Assembly (NCBI GenBank): GCA_015680685.1
Contig: MNCI01009116.1
Coordinates: forward strand, 108,444-172,443
Length of the DNA stretch: 64,000 nt
Direction: 5' to 3'
Source: Gnetum montanum
Lineage: Eukaryota > Streptophyta > Gnetopsida > Gnetales > Gnetaceae
Shown: positions 1 to 11,852 of the stretch, piece by piece
How the letters are laid out: each line of letters begins with the position of its first letter
Position numbering within the stretch: the stretch's first letter is position 1
Program-made: the position numbers and the translations under genes
The notes under the pieces: generated by a model
What the model saw: only the letters and a program-made list of their open reading frames with translations
Told to the model about the DNA's origin: nothing
Database searches by the model: none

Positions 1-404
1 ACTCAACACAAGTTCAACACTGTGGTGCATCTTTCTCCTCAAACCCAACGCCTCATGTTACCTTATCCAGGTCACCACTCAACACTCCAACAACTATGCA
101 ACCCAATGAATATAGCCACGTAGGGAGACATATTGATCCTTGCATACCATCTTACAGTCACGGGTGCCATAGTGGGTTAAGTCCTTATCAATTAACCACA
201 TCTTATAACTTGCCCCACTATGTCAACATTAGTCAAGTGTCTGAACCCTAGTTTGGGTACATTCCAACCACCACATCAAAAGACACCCAATGGATTGGAT
301 ATGACCAGGCCCCAATATTTCCAACATGCATGGATCCTAACCTTCCATTTATTAATTCTAGCCATGCTCAATCGATTATTTATGAGGGATATCCTCCATT
401 CTAA
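1..404 (+). pseudogene. gag: gag C-terminal fragment of E1
   Basis: The proline/serine/tyrosine-rich frame ends with Tyr-Pro-Pro-Phe-stop at 402-404. It aligns with the last 110 codons of the M gag on the minus strand (18164-18490), sharing Asn-Pro-x-x-His-Val-Thr-Leu-Ser-Arg near the start and Leu-Thr-Thr-Ser-Tyr-Asn-Leu-Pro-His-Tyr in the middle. This tail lies beyond the zinc knuckle and is not recognisable in the gag of the pol-bearing copies. One in-frame TAG lies near 247 and the 5' part of gag is outside the window. An overlapping open frame at 220-417 is in another phase and is not the gag frame. Confidence 0.7.
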
Positions 405-2412
405 CAAGCAGAATTAATAAATATTTTTCCTTTTCTTTAATTTTACAATTTTTGTTTCTCAGTTTTTCATCTTTCAATTTGTTGTTTTATCTTTTTATCT
501 TTTTATGAGTAATCTCATCTATGAATAAAGCACTCATGTGACTCGCTGGTTGAGGTGTTTTTCTTTACTATCAAGTCTCGAGTGACTAATTATTTGGATA
601 GCGAGCCCACCACATCCACCCAACCATTCTATTAATAAGAGGTTCTATTCTAGGTATGATGATATTCTTGACATCATTAAAAATTAAAGTAATTTTGTGC
701 TTATTATGCCCAGAGTAAAAAATGATGGACTAAGAGGGAATGTCTAGGGTGTGACATCAAGGGAACTTGTGGATTCTCTTTGGTGACATCTGTAGGAGTT
801 ACCATGTAGCCTGGGTATACCAAGATCCTTGTAGATCTAACGAAAAATGGAAGTAAGAGTAATAAAGGCACTCACTCAAGAAAACCAATGTTATTCTAGG
901 GGGTTCCACTGGAAAGACATGCACCCATGCCTAAAGGTAGGCAGCTTCTCTGGATTAAGCATTCAAAAAAAATAAAAAGAGAGAGAGAGAGAGAGCACAA
1001 GAAGAGTGTTCCAAAGCGGCCACACAAAAAGAAAAAGAAAAGATCAAGCTCAAAGTGCCACAAAGCAATTTCGAATCACTTCTCCCTTGAACAAAATGCC
1101 AAGTGATCATACGCCTTGTTGTCGTGGTACTCTTATGGTTGTCCATCATGGGATGAAATAATGTGATGTCATTGATCAGAGGAATGGACTTGGTCTTGAT
1201 TTTGGAGTGATGGGCAAATGACACATTAATCACATCCTACACTCAAGATTCATTATGTCATGGGTTAGTTACCTCATGTCCCAATCTTTGCAATCCATTA
1301 TATAATTCACCTCATCTCGCTATTCATGTATTTACGACTCATGTCTTGTGTAGCATTGAATTCATACCTCATCCTGGTGGTATTTACATGTGTGTGTTTT
1401 GTGGAACTGGTGTGGATTACATTTAACCCTTCTAGTGCCTACGGACATTTTAAGGTGTGTTTACGTAAGGGCATTATAGGTAGGAACCTGCTTTGGGGAG
1501 GACCCACTTGCGTAACTTTTGTAATTTGTACTTGATGCACATCATCACATCATTTTATAACCTCTGAGTACTTCATTGCCAAATCTATTCTTTCCTTTAT
1601 CATCCTTCTAAGTTCATACGTTCCTATACACCATCTCATGTCGTTTTTCTTCATCCCATTTAGGAATGTCATTGTTAGATTCCACCCCATTATACCTTTT
1701 GTGCCTTTTGGTCTATTCAGTGTTACCTTGCACCTTTCTAATTAACCTCAATTCCTTCATTTGTGGCCTTGGAAATTTAAAAATTCATTAATTTTACTAT
1801 GTACCCTATTTTCAATGGGCCGTAATATCGATTACCCGATATTGGGTCCAACGCGATATCGGGTCTGCACTATCAGGTACGCGATATCGCGTCCCTAAAA
1901 AACCTATATACATGGCCCCCCTGTGCATGTCAACATCATTTTACACTATTCACGTGGGGGGAGTTCAAATTTTTCTCCATGAACTTGCTAAATTGTGCAC
2001 CTCTCGTTCCAACACCCATAACTCATTCATTAACGCTCTGATTCCCATCCCGATTGAACCCGTCTAAACCCGGAGTGTTCAGCTTAGTCATGGGGGAGGG
2101 TACACTCCAAGTCACGCATAATTTTTCAAAATTCATTGTCACTCGAAGGATATGATAAAGGGTAAAAGATCATGAAAACTGTTAAACATGTTGCCAAATC
2201 AACTTTATCTCTTCACTCATACTAGGGGAATTAATTTGTGGAACCACCTAATCAAATTGGGCTTAATATTAAAACTTTTAGGGGACATTTTTATAAAATT
2301 TCTTAACTCTAGATCATATGAAATAAGAAATGAATTCGTTAAAGGCAAGAAGTAAGGCATAAATCAAACTTTTTAAGTAACCTTACTAATGGATGGCCCC
2401 GTGTGATTGCAG
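405..2412 (+). other. Non-coding spacer of E1 between gag and ORF3
   Basis: No credible coding frame is seen. The first 140 bp are T-rich. Segments near 745-800 (GTGACATCAAGGGAACTTG), 910-945 (GGAAAGACATGCACCCATG) and 1498-1520 (GAGGACCCACTTGCGTAAC) recur in the post-pol spacers of H1, H2, E2, N and M. The spacer is therefore a conserved, untranslated part of the family. Its inverted counterpart in M is 16808-18163. The block 1815-1912 is listed separately as a possible promoter. Confidence 0.75.
1815..1912 (+). promoter_or_regulatory. Putative internal promoter of E1 ORF3 (GATATC-type motif cluster plus TATATA)
   Basis: Several ATATCG/GATATC units joined by GGGTC lie between 1820 and 1890, followed by TATATA at 1905-1910, about 500 bp before the ORF3 ATG. 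The U3 of this element's own LTR has the same kind of GATATC array (5415-5530) followed by TATAAATA (5544-5551). The promoter role is inferred from this resemblance and from the same arrangement in E2, N and H3. Confidence 0.5.
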
Positions 2413-5200
2413 ATGGCCCCTAAACGTGGACAACAAGGAGAACCCTCTCAAGGTACATCCAAACGACCAAGGAGAGGTAGAGGCCAAGCATCTCCCAAAA
2501 AACATGCAGAATAGGAGGCATAATCATTCAGCATCCATCAAGAACCTCCTATTACTATGTAATCGGGACAAGCTGAAAGAGGAGCCACTGAAGCACGTGA
2601 ACAAAAACAATGTCTCACGTTATCCCCAAAATGTGTTCAGGTGATCCATGAAAGGTCCACATCAGTAGATGTGATCATGGAACTAAACTTTGGACCTTTC
2701 ATGGAGTTCGCTCTCGAGGCAGTTAGGGACCAACTCAAAGGATCCCCATTATGGCCTATCCTTTCTGAAAGTGGCACGTGGTACTTAGGAGAGACGTACC
2801 AATTTTGGCACAATAAAGAAGGCATCATAGTTAATATTGGTGGTGTGTTTGTGGATTTTTCTGCCAAGGCCATTTTAGAAGTGTTGAATCTTGTGAATAT
2901 GGGGCCAGAAATTGCTCACCCGTCGACTCGCTCCGATGTTGTGCATGAAACATTTGGTTGAAAAGGATGTATGGCAAGGAAGACAAGGTATATGGAGAGT
3001 TGACTTTGGAAGAGAGAATCTATTTGAAGATCAACACTTATCATATCTTCCCCATGAAAGGACTGAATAGGATCTCAACATATGTGGCCATAGGAAGTGC
3101 GATATTGAAGGGTAAGGTTAATGCTAACCTTCCTCATCTGTATCTCATAGAGATTTTGAGGCAATTTGAGGAACACAAGATAGGGAAATTCACATTGCCC
3201 TTCCCTTGTCTCATCAAGAAGTTGTGTTGATGTGCTGGAATTTTGGGGTACACTAATGACTTCCCCAAAAGAGCCCAAAATGCTTCATTTACAAATTACT
3301 GAAACCACCAGCCCTAAGGAAAAATGCTAGTGAGACACTAGAGCCAAAACAAGAATAGACAGTGGGGCCCATTGTGACTCAACCTATAGGGCCTAGCCAA
3401 CTCCCAAGCACACAACCCAGTCAACAATAAGAAGTAGGGCCCAACATAGGCTAGTGAGAGCAACTACTGCCACTGTTGTAGGATTATTGACCATTGATGA
3501 TCCATCTCAGGGCCATCGCTGAGATAGTCAGCAAGGGAAGTCATGATGATACCAATTTCTTCCAGGTCATTGACGATGTCGTACAACCCATGGTTTCCAT
3601 AGATCACGCACAGGGTGAAGTGTCCATCCAAACAGGAGGAGGGGAGACACACTGGTCACAATAGATCTCAGGAAATGCTGCATCCTTTTTAGGTGTAATT
3701 AGAAACGGGTGAAGGTGCCACAGTCGTGGTCATGTAGCACCAAGATGTAGTAGGAGCCACAGAAGTGGTCACAGACCACATAAAATAGTCCTTTAATGTT
3801 CTTGTTGTGCCACCAATGGATTTCATAGGAGCACATGATGCTCAAACTTTGGTCAGCCCCTTGATGACTCCTGCGGAGCATGAGGATGTTCTTGATGAAT
3901 TGCTACAAATAGGACAAGTAATGATGTCCTTGTTTGACATCCCACAAGATGTCACAACAATTCAATTAGACCTCATCTCCACTGAAGGGAAGTTGGTCAT
4001 GGTAGAGATTAGGGCCAAATATGCAGAGGTGGAGTTGGAAAGACTCCAAGAAAGGCTCGTCATCCTGTAAGCTGCACAGTGGGATCCATCTCAATTCATC
4101 CTCGTAGACCAACTAGAATGTTTTAGGATGGAGTAACTCGCTAAATTATTGGTAGACAATAAAAGAGTGGCAAAGGAGAAAGAGAGGACTGATTGGGACA
4201 CTTCCAAGGCACAAGCATAGACATATGTGTATGCCAAAGCAGTCAAGGCCTTACAAGAAGAGAATAAACAGCTTGCTGTAGATAATCTTCAGTTGACCAC
4301 TATGGAGAAACAAAAGAATGTTCTTGAAGAGAATTTTTAGCAGTTACAAGAATAGTTAGTTAGGATCAACCAGGACATGAATTGCTTGGCCAAAGAGAAT
4401 CGAACCCTCTCAATGGAGGAGGTATGCACAATCTGTCAAAAGATGGTAATTGAAATAAGTGCATGGAAAAACAAGGCCAATAGAAATGAGAGACTGAAGG
4501 AGCACTTTAGAGATCATGTGGGAATGTATAAGCAAGTCGTTAAAAAAGAGATCCATATGGCCAAGGCCCACATTAACACCTTCAGTGCTCAACACACTGA
4601 TTGGCAGGTCATACTAGACACCTATGCATTCGTCCACCAAGCAGAGCTCAAAAGCCAGGACCTGTAGATACAAGATCTTACAGAGTACATGGAATTGACA
4701 AACCTATGGTATGCCAATTTAGCCATGTTAACAGTAGGACGCTCGAGAATAGAGCTGGAGAAGTAGGTAGCAACCGCCTACGCAAAATATGAAACAGAAT
4801 TTGGGGAGCACAAGAAGACACTGTAGAAGTTAGAAGTGGAAAATTCTGAGTTAGAGGTGGTTAAACTAGCTACCAGGGACAAAAAGACGTTGTGGTAGAC
4901 TTGGTTCGATGGCTTACAAATTACCAAGAGTACAAGGATAAAGCCAGAGCCTACGAGGAGGAACGACAACTATTTGGGACCTAGTATGTCAAAGCAAATC
5001 AAATGTTCCCGCAACTGCCATGTCCATGGGAGGTGCCGACTCCATCAAACATTGGAGCATTAGCATGGATGGCACAAGACCCCTGAACTAAAGAGGAAAA
5101 ACTCCAAGCACTCCTCCAGAGCCATCAAATTCTAAAAACTGGAGCACATGATAAGGGAAAGCGACCCATGAAGGAACCACCGTCACCTGAAACTACATGA
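2413..5200 (+). pseudogene. ORF3 of E1: basic N-terminus, plant-transposon-protein-like domain, long coiled coil (decayed)
   Basis: The ATG follows CAG directly and opens a basic Arg/Lys/Gly/Gln-rich N-terminus (residues 1-35). Residues about 90-270 resemble the 'putative plant transposon protein' domain (Pfam PF20167) found in Athila-type elements: Pro-Leu-Trp-Pro-Ile (2749), a Val-Asp-Phe-Ser segment (about 2854), a Glu-Arg-Ile-Tyr-Leu stretch (about 3015), and Phe-Pro-Cys-Leu-Ile-Lys-Lys-Leu-Cys (about 3204-3230). The C-terminal half (about 3870-5000) is rich in Leu/Glu/Lys/Gln and reads as coiled coil. Stops near 4216, 4337, 4352, 4666, 4766 and 4823 are all TAG in this Gln-rich region; frameshifts also occur. 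The frame ends at TGA 5198-5200. The function is unknown; the domain assignment is by eye. Confidence 0.65.
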
Positions 5201-5380
5201 GTTCCAACAAAGTTTTGTACTTTTGTAATTTTATGTATATGCCCCAATTTTGTTGTATGCAATCCTCCATTGTGGCATGAATAAAGTTTTAGTCAATCAA
5301 TAATCCCATACCTATCCACTATGTAATCAATGGGGCTTGTTCTCATTTTGTTCAACTTGAGGACGAGTTTGCATTTAGTC

Positions 5381-5389
5381 ATGGGGGTA
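5381..5389 (+). other. Polypurine tract of E1
   Basis: ATGGGGGTA immediately precedes the TGATGA start of the LTR. The upstream phrase GAGGACGAGTTT...TTAGTC is repeated before the LTRs at 11080, 21675 and 44849. This is the expected plus-strand priming site. Confidence 0.85.
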
Positions 5390-6041
5390 TGATGAACCAT
5401 GATTTGTTAGGCCCCAATATCAGACCCTCAATATTAGACCCTCGATATCAGACCCTTGATATCGAACCCTCGATATCAGGTACACGATATTGCGGCTTGA
5501 CAAGTGATATCAGATACACGATATTGTGGTACCCACGTGAGCCTATAAATACACAATGGGATGCATGGGAGAGTAATAGGAAAAGTTAGTATTATAGTAG
5601 GATCTTTTTGTTAGTTTCAATTCCTCTCAACCCTTTCTTCAGTGCATGCCCGTAGTGTGATGATTGTAATTGTACGAAACCTTGATTCTAGTGTGATGTT
5701 CTTGGACACACACATGACCAACAATAAAGATTGAGATTACTTCATCATTGCAACATTCACTTAGTTTTAACTGTTATTTATTACTTTCTTACTGAATATC
5801 TCTTTACCTTCCTCTCCTATCCCTATTATGAAATGCGAAATGAGTACGACTGAGCATTTAAGTGTGACTACTTGGTATCCTAGTAGCGTACCTAGGACAT
5901 GCACTTGGTAATCCTAGTAGTAGTACATGAGGTCCAAGATGTGTACGGATGATTAAGGGACGGATGCTCATCGCACTTAGGCTAGCTTAGAATCTCTTCN
6001 TATTCGTATGGTTGAGTGTAGGGGTACCTCGCCACTCATCA
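5390..6041 (+). repeat. 3' LTR of E1 (652 bp)
   Basis: It starts TGATGAACC and ends CTCATCA, so the termini form a TGATGA/TCATCA inverted repeat. U3 holds an array of GATATC-like units about 18 bp apart (5415-5530). TATAAATA is at 5544-5551. The R-U5 part carries repeats of the phrase TTGGTAATCCTAGTAG, and the last 40 bp (GTATGGTTGAGTGTAGGGGT...) recur at the end of every LTR of the family here. Base 6000 is N. Confidence 0.9.
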
Positions 6042-7979
6042 CTTAGCAATGCAAGCCTTTCCTTGAGCCATCTAATTGGCATGCACACTAAATTCTTCAG
6101 ATCTCCCCCTTCTAACTTAGTCATGAGGGAGATGGCCATCCATGTTGATATTTTACAAGTGGCTCCTCAGTTTTTAAGTTTTTTGTTTTACACCATCTTT
6201 AGTATGTTTTTCATTTTCTTGAGTATTTTGCAAATTTTCCATATTTTTCTTTATTTTTCTTTATTTGAATTTTTCTTAGGTTTCTTTAATTTTCTTTATT
6301 GCCATCAAGACTTGGTGCTAACTATAGTTACTCATTAATGATGGTTGAAAACTTTATTGATTACTTGATTGTAAAATGATTGCATTTCATTTTGAAATTT
6401 TGACATTTAGTAATGGGACATTGATTCTTTTCATGTTAACAGGTAGTGAGTCCACATCATCCACCACTCCATTCAACTCTATGGTGTTTCCTTGTTTTGG
6501 AAATATGAGGTCCCTTCTTAATAAAAACTTAATATGAATTAGTGACCTTTGTACTTTCCAAACTTGGGATGAATTAAGTGGATTGACAAGGGTGTGACTT
6601 CAAAGGGATTTATCACTTTTTTACCTACCTACCATCTGAGTTACATAAGTATTTTCATGGGTTTCTCACCATTCCACCATAGACCAATAAACAGGAAGCA
6701 ACGTCTTTACATGGTGTGGTTCTCATTTGAAAAAAAAAACAACAATAATGGGAATTTAAAGCACATCTCTTAAATGTCATAACAAGCTACAAGTACTAGT
6801 TATGGGGTTGGAAAAACATGTTACCCATGCCTAAAGGCACCCCTCTAACTAAGGCCCTTTTCACTTCTTGCTTCTTTTTTCTTCTTTTCTTGGAATGGTA
6901 AGTGGTCTATGGGGATGTTCTTATACCTTGGAGGGTAGAATGATCTAAGTTGTTAATGTGAAGTCATTGGAAGTGGATGATCTTGATTCAAACTAAGAAA
7001 TGAAGTTATTAGGTCATAATGAATTACATCTTCCACAAGGGACTTCATCTGACCACCATGGGGAACTCCATTCCATACTCTCTCTCATCCACAAATTCTT
7101 TCCATAAACCACCTTACTATCTATTTTCATGGTTGTTTCGATGGGTTCATTGGTAAACGGTTGAAATTCTTTGATAACTTCTTTGGTGATTTGGTCTTTA
7201 ACAATCCACAACCATTAATCATCCTTGGGGCCCATAGACTCCTTGGTTTGAAGACATGCAAGGGCATTAAGGGCATAAGCCTACTATAGGGAGGACCCAC
7301 TTGCATACTCCTTGGTTGGGATGGTTAAAATCCTTATCCCTTAGCCATCTTGCTCTCAAACCTTAAGTTTTCCACCATAATGCATGCATTTTTTTATCCT
7401 CCTTGGCACATTAATCTCCTAAAAATCTCCATTTGACACGTATTCTAAGCCATCTTTGAGCATTCCCTATTATTATAGGTTTTTCTGGCTTCCTCTAGAC
7501 TCCAATTTTATACAAAAACTCTTTATTTTACTTAGTTTTTAAATGTGAAAAAATTTGGGTTTTCACTACATCAACGCATCCCCATTAATGCAATGCAAAA
7601 ATGCTATAAATATGCGTTGACAATTAGAAATTTTTCACATTTGCACTCAAACGCCAATGGAGTTTTTCCCATTTTTCAGAGCCCAAAGCCTTCCCAAGCC
7701 TATATCTTCCAAACCACTTATCTAAATCACTCCATTCTTTGATATTGCAGCTATAGGAGGTGAACTTTACATCATGTGGGCCACAAACCAATGGTTTCTA
7801 ATGAAAAATTTTTCATAATTTTTCTAACTCCCACATGGCTTAACTAATAAAATAATATTAAAATAATGAATCTATCCTAATCACAACTTAGCCTAAGTGT
7901 AACTAGCCAAGGAAACAAGGTATGAAAGTATTCTAAGTTACACATTAAAAGTTAATCCTTAGTTATGTTGTGATTACAG
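6042..7979 (+). other. Post-pol non-coding spacer of E2
   Basis: It is T-rich after 6180, then carries the conserved landmarks GTGTGACTTCAAAGGGA (6591), AAAAACATGTTACCCATG (6813) and GAGGACCCACTTGCATAC (7283). No credible coding frame is seen. The motif and TATA at 7567-7613 are listed separately. The terminal stretch reads TTGTGATTACAG directly before the ORF3 ATG. Confidence 0.75.
7567..7613 (+). promoter_or_regulatory. Putative internal promoter of E2 ORF3
   Basis: CATCAACGCATCCCCATTAA is followed by TATAAATAT at 7605-7613, about 370 bp before the ORF3 ATG. The U3 of the E2 LTR uses related ATCGATG/CGATGCAT units (11088-11140). The downstream leader (TTTTTCACATTTG..., AGAGCCCAAAGCC) is shared with N and H3. 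Confidence 0.5.
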
Positions 7980-10839
7980 ATGGCACTAAGATCCAAAAGA
8001 ATGTAGAAGGGAGGACCATCCCAACCAAGGGACAGGCAACCAAGAGGAGGAAGAGGCAAGTAGCCATAATAGTCCCAAGAAGAAGTAGCTAAAACCCATG
8101 TAATGGGAACTCTTCAAGAGGAGGAGCCTGAAGTGGAATCTATCCAACAGATTCCCACAGCAAAGACCAGTCAGTCATAGTGAGACGAGGTGCTTAGGCC
8201 TGGACCAAATTTGGAGGTCACCTTGATTGAGGCCTGCTTAAGAAAAATTAACACTAAGAAGGTCAAAGGTTTAGTTCTTCAAGAACTTAACTTTGGTTCC
8301 TTCTTGGACATGGCACGAGAAGAGGTAAAAACCCAACTACAAACCTCTCCCATGTGGCCTATCCTCACTTCCAATGAGAAGTGGTACATAAGAGAGATGT
8401 ACCTCTTTTAGAACAACAAGCAAGCAAATATCATGGTCAAGATGAAGGAGATCAATGTGTCTTATTTAGTCGAGGCCATTTCAAAAGCCCTTGAGTTTCC
8501 TAACATTGGAGAAACCTTGGCAGAGATTTCAATGTAGGCAAACCCAAAAGTTAAGAAAGAATGGGTCCAATGGTGCTATGGAGTGGACTGTAAGAAGTAC
8601 AATGCACCCATCATGGCTAAGAGGCAGTGTACTTCAAAATCGTGAACTACCACCTGAATCTAATGGTGAGGTAGAGCAAAATCACTACCTTCTCTGCCCG
8701 TGTGTGTACCACTCTAAGTAGAAAATTCCCTATCAACCTTCCATAACTCATATTCCTAAAGATTGAAAAAAGGTATAAAGAGAATGAACATGGGAGGAAG
8801 ATACTCCCCTTTCTATGCTTCATCAAAAAACTATGCAAAAGGGGAGGCATAGCCCATTATGCCAACAATGCACTTCATCATGCTCTTGCCACATCTTGGC
8901 AGGAGATGATGAAGGACTAAATGCTCATCAAGTTATTATAAGAGGAGTAGCCACCACCATCACCGTCTCACAAAACAACATTGGAGCCTTGTGCTACCAT
9001 CGAGTGCATATAGAATCTTTGTGAGAAACTCCTGTAGTAGCAGCAGGAAGGATCGAGTGGTGGGGAACCATCAGTCTACTGACCAACTTTGAAACATTTG
9101 AACAAGGTCACTCAAACAATTGGTTGGTTGGAGAAGACTACGTCACTATTCTTTGCACAAAGGATGCACGTGCCCACAAGGTTGAATCCAAGCACCCAAG
9201 ATGTGACAATGTCCATCCTAGGATAATAATAATTCCTAGAGATCTTGTGAATGTTGCCACTTTTTTAGTGCACTTGGAGGAGGGCAAGGGGACAACTGTC
9301 TTGGTGATGTAGAATCATGGATAAGAGACAATAGTAGAGGTGGTGGCCAACCATGTGGTAGAGGCCCTAAACTCTCCTACTAGCTGTGCCAGACATTACA
9401 ACACTCAAAGACATGTAGACATTTGCAAGAGTAAGTGGGAGGCTAAGTGTAGCCTAGCACGAGGAGGTGCTAGATTAACTAGTGGATACCAGACAACCAC
9501 TTCTAGAGATATTTGATCTCCCAAATAACATCACTACTACCTAGTCAAAGCTATTGGAGGCCAAAGGCAAGCTCATCATCACCAATGCCCAACTTGAGAT
9601 AGCCACAACTAAAAACAAAAAGTTGGTTGCAGAAGTTGTGAAACAGAGAACTTGCTTAGCTGATTCCACCATTCTCATCTAGGAAATATCAAGGGATGAA
9701 ACTTTCTTATAGCTTCAAAATAAATTAAAGGAGGTTGAGAATGCAAAGGAGATGATGGTCTTTGACGCATCCTTATCAAAGACGTTTGCTGACAACACCA
9801 AGAAGGACCTATCACAAGTTTATAAGGAGAATCTAGTTTTGACCAAGGATAATCACCACTTGTATTATGTTAAGCCACAAAAAGATCAAATGGTGGAATT
9901 TTTAATAATAGCAAGAGAAACTTCCTAAGGTGAACATGGATTTGAGGAGGTTAGCTATTGAAAATTGAAATCCCTTGATGGAAAAGCTCTATGTGCTTAG
10001 CTGGAAATTAGCAATTGAGGTAGTCGCCTAAAAGAATAAGAGCCTTAAATTTGAATGGGTAAAGAATCATTACAAGGACCAAGTTGGGCTCCTCAAAGAG
10101 GTGAATGGAAAAAGAGATTCAACTGGTGAAGGCAAAAATGAACAAGATTCTCCAGCAACTCCAACAAGGAGGTGACATGTGGCAGCCCATATTTGATGGA
10201 TGAAACACCTACAACAAAGTTGAAATTCATCTAAAGGAGTTGTAGATCGAGAAGATGACTAAATACGTGGAGTTAGCCAACCTCTACTATGCAAACTTGG
10301 CAATGTTAACTACTGAAAGGCCATAGTCAGAGTGAGCAAAACAAGTGATTAGCTCATATCTCCTGTATGAGATAGAGTTCAAGCATTAGAAGGACACAAA
10401 GCAAAAGCTAGAAATAGTTAACACCAAGTTTGAAGTTCTCCAAACCTACTTCATGGATCAATAATTAGTAGTAGAGAACTTGACCAAAAGAATGAATGAT
10501 TACTAGGAGCTAAAAAATCTTGTTAGGATGTTCGACATCAAATGTAAATAATTCACTGCCTAGTTCATGAATGTCAAGGAGTTATTCCCAACCATGCCCT
10601 GTTTGTGGGATGTTCCTATACCAACTCACATCGGTTATGTTGCCTAGACTATGTACGATCCCCAAAGTAAGGAGGATAAGATGAAGGCACTGTTGAATTC
10701 CTTTCACTTTTCACTAGAGGTAGTAGTTGCAGCAGGACAATTGTAACTACCTCAACCTCAATGACCACCATTGTGGGCACCGGAGGCTAGAGAAGGTCCA
10801 TCAGCATCCCAGGAGCCTCCACCTCCTAGCATTGTGTAA
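7980..10839 (+). pseudogene. ORF3 of E2 (decayed, near full length)
   Basis: The ATG follows ACAG. The protein has a basic N-terminus, then the PF20167-like region (Pro-Met-Trp-Pro-Ile near 8349; Phe-Leu-Cys-Phe-Ile-Lys-Lys-Leu-Cys near 8812-8838; Arg-Gly-Gly-Ile-Ala directly after), then about 480 codons of Leu/Glu/Lys/Gln-rich coiled coil. The tail is Pro/Glu/Ser-rich and ends Pro-Pro-Pro-Ser-Ile-Val-stop (TAA 10837-10839). The span is about 950 codons, but many in-frame stops (mostly TAG) and indels break it. The order of domains matches E1, N and H3. Function is unknown; location between pol and 3' LTR is where env-like ORFs sit in Athila elements, but I see no signal peptide or clear membrane segment. 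Confidence 0.65.
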
Positions 10840-11070
10840 TCTTCTGTTTATCTTCAACGGTCAGAGGAGTTCCAACTGTTAATTTTATAAGGATGTTCAA
10901 TTTTGTCTCATGAGCATTCATTTTGTAATCATTATATATCCATACAATTAGGTATTTAGAGTCTGTTAGTTAGTAAATGAGTTAGTCAGTCTATAGTTCC
11001 ATATCTTTTCAAATTTTGTAAAAAGCTAGATCCTCCTTTTGTTTACTTGAGGACGATTTTTCAATTAGTC

Positions 11071-11852
11071 GTGGAAGTATGATGAATCATCATCGATGGG
11101 CTGCGTCGATGCATGTGTTGATGCATCGACGTGGTGTCTGAGTCTACCTATCTAAATGCACATACCCATCGCATTTATGGTATCAGATAGTTAGTAGAGT
11201 AATGAAGTTCTTGTAGTTTCTTTCCATAATAGTTATTATATTTTCTAAGTGTCTATAGTAGGAGTCAGGGATTGTATAGATCATTATTTGAGCCTTAATG
11301 TACCTAGACACATTGATGTGATGGTAATAAAGACGAGATTTTTGAAATAGCTTGCAACATTTGAAAATAGATTAATGTTTACTTTTATGCAATTTATTAT
11401 TCATGCACTTTACTTCCATGTTCCTAGTTAATTAAATACACTTAACTAATACATATAAGTACGACCACCTTAAGCATAATGTTAAACATTGGTAATCCTA
11501 GTAGTGTTGTAACGAGTTCAAAATGTGTATGGAAGGTTGGACCAAATGCTTATGCTAGGAAATAGGCGAAGACATTAGATAATTACTTAGATTAATTCTT
11601 AATCAATTACTTTATTTACCACTTAGCATAACTAGATAAAAATATAAAATTAATACAAATCATGTGCCGTAGCTTCACTTAACCATACTCTTGCGCTTAC
11701 ACAAGTGTAGCTAGGAAGAGAATGATCATGTCCATAGCTCACTATCTTTGATATTGGCATTTAGATAGCTAAAGTCCATGTTATTTGACTCGATTGCTAG
11801 TGAACGCTTGTGATTTGTATAGTTGGGCATGGGGTAGACTCGCTGCTCATCA
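11071..11852 (+). repeat. Polypurine tract (11071-11079) and 3' LTR of E2 (11080-11852)
   Basis: GTGGAAGTA precedes TGATGAATC; the LTR ends GCTCATCA at 11852 (773 bp). U3 has CATCGATG, GTCGATGCAT and GATGCATCGAC units at 11088-11140. The TATA box of relatives is missing: the sequence goes straight to CGCATTTATGGTATCAGAT. R-U5 carries the TTGGTAATCCTAGTAG phrase near 11490. Confidence 0.85.

Larger units (their letters stand above)
1..6041 (+). mobile_element. E1: non-autonomous Ty3/gypsy element (gag tail, ORF3, 3' LTR; no pol), 5' end outside window
   Basis: The order is gag C-terminus (1-404), a 2 kb non-coding spacer (405-2412), ORF3 (2413-5200), polypurine tract (5381-5389) and 3' LTR (5390-6041). 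In H3, about 3.7 kb of protease, RT, RNase H and integrase lies between gag and the equivalent spacer; here gag runs straight into the spacer, so pol is absent. Element M on the minus strand has the same gag-to-spacer join, so the pol-less form is a shared derived structure and not a private deletion. The 3' LTR abuts E2 sequence at 6042, which fits E1 being inserted in E2, but the left flank needed to check target duplication is outside the window. Confidence 0.85.
6042..11852 (+). mobile_element. E2: gypsy element of the same family (pol end/spacer, ORF3, 3' LTR)
   Basis: The sequence begins at the extreme 3' end of pol or just after it (phrase TTAGTCATGAGGGAGATGG at 6117 matches the post-pol start in H1, H2 and H3). 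It continues through spacer, ORF3 and 3' LTR. The 5' part is not visible here. The simplest reading is that E1 inserted into E2 near the pol end and the rest of E2 lies left of the window. Confidence 0.75.

Noticed and set aside
220-417. 65-codon frame in the E1 gag tail
   Set aside because: It is out of phase with the gag frame that aligns to M; the aligned frame ends at 404.
4200-4840. Recoding of TAG as Gln
   Set aside because: TAG also replaces TGG codons and occurs with frameshifts and lost catalytic residues; deamination in decayed copies explains it without a changed code.
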